From: Rugosimonospora africana
GTDB taxonomy: Bacteria; Actinomycetota; Actinomycetes; Mycobacteriales; Micromonosporaceae
DNA: 64,000 bases
Direction of reading: 5' to 3'
Assembly: GCF_016862975.1 (NCBI RefSeq)
Contig: NZ_BONZ01000034.1
Coordinates: 62,001-126,000, forward strand
The position numbers were made by a program, and so were the translations under genes. Shown piece by piece: positions 59,548-64,000 of this stretch; within the stretch, counting starts at the first letter, position 1; every line of letters begins with the position of its first letter. Under the pieces are notes generated by a model, which was given only the letters and a program-made list of their open reading frames with translations, ran no database searches and was not told the DNA's origin.

Positions 59548-60094
59548 CCGAACGGTTCAGCCGACGGCGCCAGAGATCAAGGTCCAGTGACGTGATCTCA
59601 GCAGTGACGGTCGGGTGACCTGGGCATTTATGGATGCCCCGGGTAGACCCCGGAGACGCTGGGGCCGCCGGGGCGCGGATAGCGCTGCGGCGACCTCGCC
59701 GACGTGCGGCCGGCCGGGCCTGGACCAGCGGCGACCTGGGCCGGGGGCCGGCTGGTCAGCAGTCGGACTGCCCCCGGCCTGCGAAGTCGGCGGAGTCGCG
59801 CCTGGTCGGATCACCACCCGGTTGCGGGGTACAGAATCCAAGATAGTCGATATCCAGATAGGCTGCCGTAACGCCCCCCACGCAGGCCGAAGTGGTTCTC
59901 CAGTAGTGCCAAGAGCCTGTCGATGATTCCGAGCTCACGGGCATCGCAGCGCGACCGGTTTACCAGACTGACCCGCCCCCATTTTCCAGCAACCGCCGCG
60001 GCCAGCGACGCGGCTCAGCTACCTAATCTGAGCCAACTCGCGACGACCATTGCGGCTACTACCTTGCCTACTGGTACACGAAGTAAATGTGTTG
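59548..60094. other. intergenic stretch without a supported gene
   Basis: Only short Arg/Gly-rich frames on both strands and no motif or ribosome site. A GC-rich imperfect dyad at about 59635-59670 may end the secreted-protein transcript. Confidence 0.45.
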
Positions 60095-60133
60095 CGGCCG
60101 GCGCGACGGATGAAGCATCCGTCGCGCCGGCCG
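60095..60133 (-). terminator. strong 18-base-stem hairpin
   Basis: A perfect 18-base stem with an AAG loop starts 35 bases after the stop of the minus-strand gene at 60168 and is followed on that strand by an AT-rich run. It is the strongest hairpin in the window. Confidence 0.8.
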
Positions 60134-60167
60134 TTGATCGTCGGCGGCTCTGCAGCGCGGTGACCGG

Positions 60168-60866
60168 TCAGGGTCGCATCGTGGTGAATGCGGAGAACAA
60201 CGGCGGCCCGGTGAAATTCCTCTCGTCCTTGAGCAGCGTCCTGTTCAACCTCCGCAGTGCGGCGCTTCCGGCGAAGACCTTGACCAGATCCGCCTGGCTG
60301 GTGATCGTCTCGAAGGACAACCCTTGATAGGTCTGGTCGAACACCTCCGGGTACGCGGTCTCGACGGCGAAATGGACCTGGGTGTAGGACGTGATCACGG
60401 GGGGCAGACCGACCTCCAGCACCAGCGGCCCGTGCCGCTGCACCCAGTGCTCCCGCGCCTCGGCCCGCGACCGGTGCGCCGGCCAGGTGTTGATGAAGGC
60501 CATCGCGACATCGTCCGGGCCGTCACCCGACCGATGAAACTGGTGGTTCACGGTCAGGAAGACCCGCCGTTGCGCGGCCGGAAGCTCGTCGCGCAGCCGG
60601 GCCAGCCCGCCGGCCTGCGATCCGGTCAGCTCCGCGGGGAGGTCGATGCGGACCAGGACGTCGTAGGGGGACCTTCTCCGTTTGGCGACCGCCATCATCA
60701 ACCGCATCGCCGGTGCGATGTCGCGGGCCAGGACGTGGCAGGTCGACTGCGGGAAATGCTCCTCGGAGAGCCGGAAGAAGCGGGTGCGCAGCCAGTCAAC
60801 GCCGCAGTCTCCCGCCCTGACGAGCCATACGACGCTCTGCCCGCTGAATTCCGCCAGACCCGACAC
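60168..60866 (-). CDS. EthD-like dimeric alpha/beta-barrel protein
   Basis: 232 residues from a GTG. The C-terminal half (about 120-230) resembles the EthD fold: AFINTWPAHRSRAEAREHWV, QRHGPLVLEVGLPPVITSYT, then ETITSQADLVKVF and FTTM at the end. The N-terminal half is a similar alpha/beta unit (VWLVRAGDCGVDWLRTRFFR), suggesting an internally duplicated barrel. EthD-like proteins act in ring cleavage or polyketide cyclisation; no substrate is indicated. It stands alone. Confidence 0.55.
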   Translation of the reverse strand: MSGLAEFSGQSVVWLVRAGDCGVDWLRTRFFRLSEEHFPQSTCHVLARDIAPAMRLMMAVAKRRRSPYDVLVRIDLPAELTGSQAGGLARLRDELPAAQRRVFLTVNHQFHRSGDGPDDVAMAFINTWPAHRSRAEAREHWVQRHGPLVLEVGLPPVITSYTQVHFAVETAYPEVFDQTYQGLSFETITSQADLVKVFAGSAALRRLNRTLLKDERNFTGPPLFSAFTTMRP

Positions 60867-60968
60867 GGCCGCGAGTGTAGGGTGGCGCCACCTCGACGGT
60901 CAACGCGGTGACCGTGCGGCGGTTCAGCGGCGCCGAGCGCCAGTCTCCGACTGCGGCGGCAAGGAGTT

Positions 60969-61564
60969 TTGCCGACGCTCCCGGACAATCTCAGCATCAG
61001 CGAACGAGACGTCGAGGTCAGGGGTTCCGCCCTCATCGAGGACGACACCATCGCACTCCTGCACGGCTGCGTGTCCTGCACGCTGCGCGAGGACGTCCTG
61101 CCCACCCTCGTCCGGCTGGCCCACGCCTACCCGGACCACGATCAGCCGCAGCACCGTTGCCCGACCTGGGCCACACCCACCGACACAACCCGGAACCACC
61201 GTCGGTTCTGGCCCGGGGCATCGAGGGCTACCAGGTCGGCGTCCGCGGACCCGTACCCGACTGTGGTCTGGTCTCCGTGGTCTTCCGCGCCCGCCGCCCG
61301 ATGCACCCACGACGGCTGGACACGGCACTGCGCGACCTGACCGCAGACACGCTGCGCTCCTGCGGGCACCTGTGGCTGGCCACCCAGCCCGACATCGTCA
61401 TCGCCTGGGAAGCCGCGGGCAGCGGACTGTCCATGGACTCCCCTGGGCCGGTGGCTGGCGGCGCTGCCGGACGACGAATGGGACCGGGCCAGCGACCAAC
61501 GCCGAGTCGCCGCCGCCGGTGCGTAGGACCCGTACTACGGCGACCGCGACGCCCACCTGCGCCC
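60969..61564 (+). pseudogene. broken CobW/MRF-type zinc-regulated GTPase gene
   Basis: Three pieces in different frames follow the order of the actinobacterial CobW-C/MRF family. The first is ISERDVEVRGSALIEDDTIA with LLHGCVSCTLREDVLPTLVR. After a deletion come VSVVFRARRPMHPRRLDTAL and LRSCGHLWLATQPDIVIAWE. Another frame then reads LGRWLAALPDDEWDR, a TAG, and DPYYGDRDAHL. The Walker A end is missing. Intact members bind GTP and zinc; in mycobacteria the homologue serves ribosome hibernation under zinc limitation. I see no Zur box upstream. Confidence 0.75.
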
Positions 61565-61784
61565 GCCACCGCCGCGCCCAATGGAAGGCCACCGCCCCCA
61601 CCCTGACGACCTGGCCCTGTCCCCTGCTACCCGGCACCTGCCCGCGCTCGCCCTGCTCACCGCCTTCCTGACCGCGGCATGCCGGTACGAATGGCGCCGG
61701 GTCGGCAACCGCCCCAGGGTGCCGGCCCTGGCGTACGGGCGCACGCGGACTGAAAGCCAGGTACGCCCCGCACGCCGTCACGCC

Positions 61785-62213
61785 CTAATCAGACGGGTGC
61801 CCCTCCGCGTTGGGGTCAGGCCAGGTGCCGGGCATCGAAATGTGCTCGTGCGTGATCAACCACCTGCCGTTCGACCGCTGGCAGCAGACAGTCGACCGCA
61901 CCCATACCGCGCCCAGGATCCCGTTGTTGCGGGTCCCGCTGTCCAGGTGAAGCATGTGCGCGAATCCGACATCCGCGCTCGTCGCAACGGTCAGTTCGTG
62001 TGTCTCCAGGCCGATCGGGCCGTCGTACTCATCGAACCAACGCACGAAGTTGCGACGGACCTCAGCGGCTCCCGCGAAGCGGAGCGGGGTCACAACGTCG
62101 TAGTAGACGATGTCAGGAGAGTAGAGCGACATAAGCCTGTCGATGTCCTTCTCCACGCAGGCGTCCACCCGATTGCTCAGAAGCGCCCTAACCTCGAATT
62201 CACTCGAATTCAT
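61785..62213 (-). CDS. SnoaL-like (NTF2-fold) protein
   Basis: 142 residues. A cone-shaped NTF2-like fold is indicated by LLSNRVDACVEKDIDRLMSL, YSPDIVYYDVVTPLRFAG and RWLITHEHISMPG. Members are small isomerases, cyclases or binding domains. It begins 40 bases after the wrbA stop on the same strand. The ECF41 sigma factor divergent from these two genes carries a SnoaL-like domain too. Confidence 0.75.
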   Translation of the reverse strand: MNSSEFEVRALLSNRVDACVEKDIDRLMSLYSPDIVYYDVVTPLRFAGAAEVRRNFVRWFDEYDGPIGLETHELTVATSADVGFAHMLHLDSGTRNNGILGAVWVRSTVCCQRSNGRWLITHEHISMPGTWPDPNAEGHPSD

Positions 62214-62253
62214 TACACCCTCCGCTCAAGAAAATGCACCACAGCCCGCCCGC

Positions 62254-62868
62254 TCACGAGCCCATGACGCGGCCCGCCTTGAGACAGGCCGCGGTATGGA
62301 CGGCGCGGCGGGCCTGGAAACGGGCCGCCTCCAGAGCCACGTCGTCGGGCGGACCGTCGCCAGCCACGTGGGAAGTGCCGTAGGGGTTGCCCGACTTGAA
62401 CTGGACAGGGTCGGTGTAGCCGGGAGGCACGATGATGCCGCCCCAGTGGTAGAACGTGGTCCCCAGCGTCAAGATGGTGGACTCCTGTCCACCGTGGGCT
62501 GTGTTGGAGGCGGTGAAGGCCGAATAGACCTTGTCGGCGAGCTTGCCCTGGTACCAGAGACCGCCGGTGGTATCGATGAACGCCCTGAGCTGGCTGGATG
62601 GATTGCCGAAGCGGGTGGGCGTGCCGAAAAGCACCACCTCGGCCCAGGCCAGGTCGTCGAGGCTCGCCTCCGCGACATCGGCGGTCTCCCGGAGGTGCGC
62701 AGCCCAGGCCGGGTTGGCGTTGATTGCCTCGGGTGGGGCGAGCTCGGCGACCCTGCGCACCCGCACCTCTGCGCCGGCCTTCCGCGCGCCTTCTGCCGCC
62801 GCTCCCGCCAAAGCATGCACCGTACCGGTGGAGCTGTAATAGATGATGGCGACCTTCACGGAATCCAT
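62254..62868 (-). CDS. wrbA: WrbA-type NAD(P)H:quinone oxidoreductase
   Basis: 204 residues from the ATG after GGAGGGAAGCCC. Flavodoxin fold: FMN phosphate loop YYSSTGTVHALA at 10-21, then LFGTPTRFGNPSSQLRAFID and the WrbA-specific TASNTAHGGQESTILTLGTT. The usual length is about 200. It reduces quinones by two electrons and so avoids redox cycling. It forms a pair with the SnoaL-like gene and is divergent from the ECF41 gene, so it is a likely target of that sigma factor. Confidence 0.9.
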   Translation of the reverse strand: MDSVKVAIIYYSSTGTVHALAGAAAEGARKAGAEVRVRRVAELAPPEAINANPAWAAHLRETADVAEASLDDLAWAEVVLFGTPTRFGNPSSQLRAFIDTTGGLWYQGKLADKVYSAFTASNTAHGGQESTILTLGTTFYHWGGIIVPPGYTDPVQFKSGNPYGTSHVAGDGPPDDVALEAARFQARRAVHTAACLKAGRVMGS

Positions 62869-63075
62869 GAAGGGCTTCCCTCCTTCGCGAGGCTCTATCC
62901 CGTGGCGCCGGGCCGCGACGGGTCCGCGCGCCGGACGCGTTTCCACAAAGCGACGTCCACAGCATTGAGACGACGCAACCGCCGCGAATGTCAGGCGACG
63001 CACCGACCTCACAATCCGGTGCGCCGTCTCGTCATAGTGTTGATGGCAACTGCGAACGAGGGAGCCTGCGACGCC

Positions 63076-64000
63076 ATGACCACCCGAGCCGAGCCAGGAG
63101 ACGGCCGGATCGCCCCAAGCAGGGGCCCGATCATGAGCGAACAGCGTCATTTGATCAACCTGGCGTATCGGCTCCTCGGCTCGCTGACCGATGCCGAGGA
63201 CGTCGTTCAAGAGACCTATAGCCGCTGGTACGCCATGTCCCGGCAGCAGCAGGACGCCATCGAGTACCCCGCGGGCTGGCTAAGGAAGGTCGCCGGTCGC
63301 ATCTGCCTGGACCTGCTGGGCTCGGCACGGGCCCGGCGGGAGAGCTACGTCGGCGAGTGGATTCCGGAACCGTTGCCCGACCGCACCGAGTGGATGAGCG
63401 GCCGGCGCGTTACCACCGTCGATCCCGCCGATCACGTAACCCTCGACGAGTCGATCAGCATGGCCTTCCTCATCGTGCTCGAATCGATGACCCCGCCCGA
63501 GCGGGTCGCCTTCATCCTGCACGACGTCTTCAGCTACCCCTTCGCCGAGGTGGCCGACATCGTCGGTCGCACCCCGGCGGCATGCCGTCAACTGGCCTCG
63601 TCGGCTCGCCGCCGCATCCGCGCGTCGCCCACTCCGGCGACTCCGACAGCGCGGCAGGCCGATGTCGTCAGGACCTTCAAGCAGGCATGGGAAGCCAAGG
63701 ACGTCAGCGCCATCATCGGCCTGCTCGACCCCGACGCTACGGTGATCGCGGACGGCGGCGGCCTCGCCAGTGCCGAACTCCGACCGGTCGAAGGCGCAGA
63801 GCACATCGCGCGCACCCTCGTCGACATCGTCGGCGGAGCAACCAACCTGACGTTCCACGAGTGCACCGTCAACGGCCAGCCCGGCCTGGTGGCCCAGCAG
63901 AGCGAGACCACCGTGACAGTGCTGGCGTTCGACATCGGGAGCGGCCGGATCAGGCGTATCTGGGCAGTACGCAACCCGGAGAAGCTCCACCCTTGGTCGA
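63076..64000 (+). CDS. ECF41 (SigJ-like) RNA polymerase sigma factor, runs off window
   Basis: 308 codons are visible from the ATG after GGGAGCCTGCGACGCC, with no stop before the window edge. Region 2 lies at about 20-90 (HLINLAYRLLGSLTDAEDVV, GWLRKVAGRICLDLLGSARA). Region 4 lies at about 130-185 (MTPPERVAFILHDVFSYPFA, VADIVGRTPAACRQLASSAR). A SnoaL-like tail begins near 198 and contains the ECF41 closing motif NPEKLHPW near its end. Almost all of the protein is therefore present. The tail controls activity in this group in place of an anti-sigma factor. The gene is divergent from wrbA and the SnoaL gene. Confidence 0.9.
   Translation, partial: MTTRAEPGDGRIAPSRGPIMSEQRHLINLAYRLLGSLTDAEDVVQETYSRWYAMSRQQQDAIEYPAGWLRKVAGRICLDLLGSARARRESYVGEWIPEPLPDRTEWMSGRRVTTVDPADHVTLDESISMAFLIVLESMTPPERVAFILHDVFSYPFAEVADIVGRTPAACRQLASSARRRIRASPTPATPTARQADVVRTFKQAWEAKDVSAIIGLLDPDATVIADGGGLASAELRPVEGAEHIARTLVDIVGGATNLTFHECTVNGQPGLVAQQSETTVTVLAFDIGSGRIRRIWAVRNPEKLHPWS

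Noticed and set aside
1-64000. biosynthetic cluster, prophage or integrated plasmid
   Set aside because: No synthase, phage structural gene, integrase, attachment repeat or tRNA was found; the content is metabolic and regulatory.

Overview
The window is GC-rich DNA with frequent GTG starts, GGAGG-type ribosome binding sites, twin-arginine and lipobox signal peptides, ECF sigma factors, an IdeR/DtxR-type iron box and CBM2-linked secreted glycosidases. Together these point to a soil actinomycete. A Micromonosporaceae-like host is my inference and is not demonstrated. I see no rRNA, tRNA, CRISPR array, intact transposase or phage gene.

Layout. 1-8.3 kb: the end of an MFS transporter, a secreted GH43 arabinanase with a CBM2, a membrane protein, a small Cys-rich protein, a MarR regulator with a palindromic operator, a luciferase-like/hemerythrin fusion enzyme, a DUF2470 protein behind an iron box, and 6-phosphogluconate dehydrogenase. 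8.4-18.5 kb: a PPOX flavoprotein, a DGPF/YCII protein with an ECF42-type sigma factor, a NarL-type two-component system, a secreted AttH/CrtC-like protein, relics of an NmrA-like protein and a multicopper oxidase, an MMPL exporter and a VOC protein. 18.7-27.9 kb: a very large secreted phosphoesterase with two LamG-like modules inside its propeller, a double-HTH regulator, an ABC exporter, a relic of a second phosphoesterase and a TPR relic.

27.9-57.7 kb is a xylan and pentose utilisation locus. Secreted enzymes (GH10 xylanase, 1495-residue GH3) would cut xylan outside the cell. Two complete binding-protein ABC importers bring oligosaccharides in. Cytoplasmic GH10, GH3 and GH120 enzymes would finish depolymerisation. 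An aldo/keto reductase, an MDR alcohol dehydrogenase, a D-xylose-1-dehydrogenase-like SDR, a tautomerase, an epimerase and a class II aldolase/epimerase could handle the released pentoses. Regulators are two LacI proteins and one ROK protein. CGAAA/TTTCG operator-like sites lie at the GH3-GH10 and importer promoters.

57.9-64 kb is a decayed stretch: frameshifted fragments, an AT-rich patch before a small six-cysteine secreted protein, an EthD-like protein, a broken CobW-type GTPase gene, and a WrbA/SnoaL pair divergent from an ECF41 (SigJ-like) sigma factor that runs to the window edge.

Most genes belong to known families. The less ordinary items are the LLM-hemerythrin fusion under a MarR operator, the GH120 importer operon beside a second complete xylo-oligosaccharide importer, the paired 124-bp regulatory-like repeat around the two-component system, and the LamG-in-propeller phosphoesterase with a collapsed paralog nearby.
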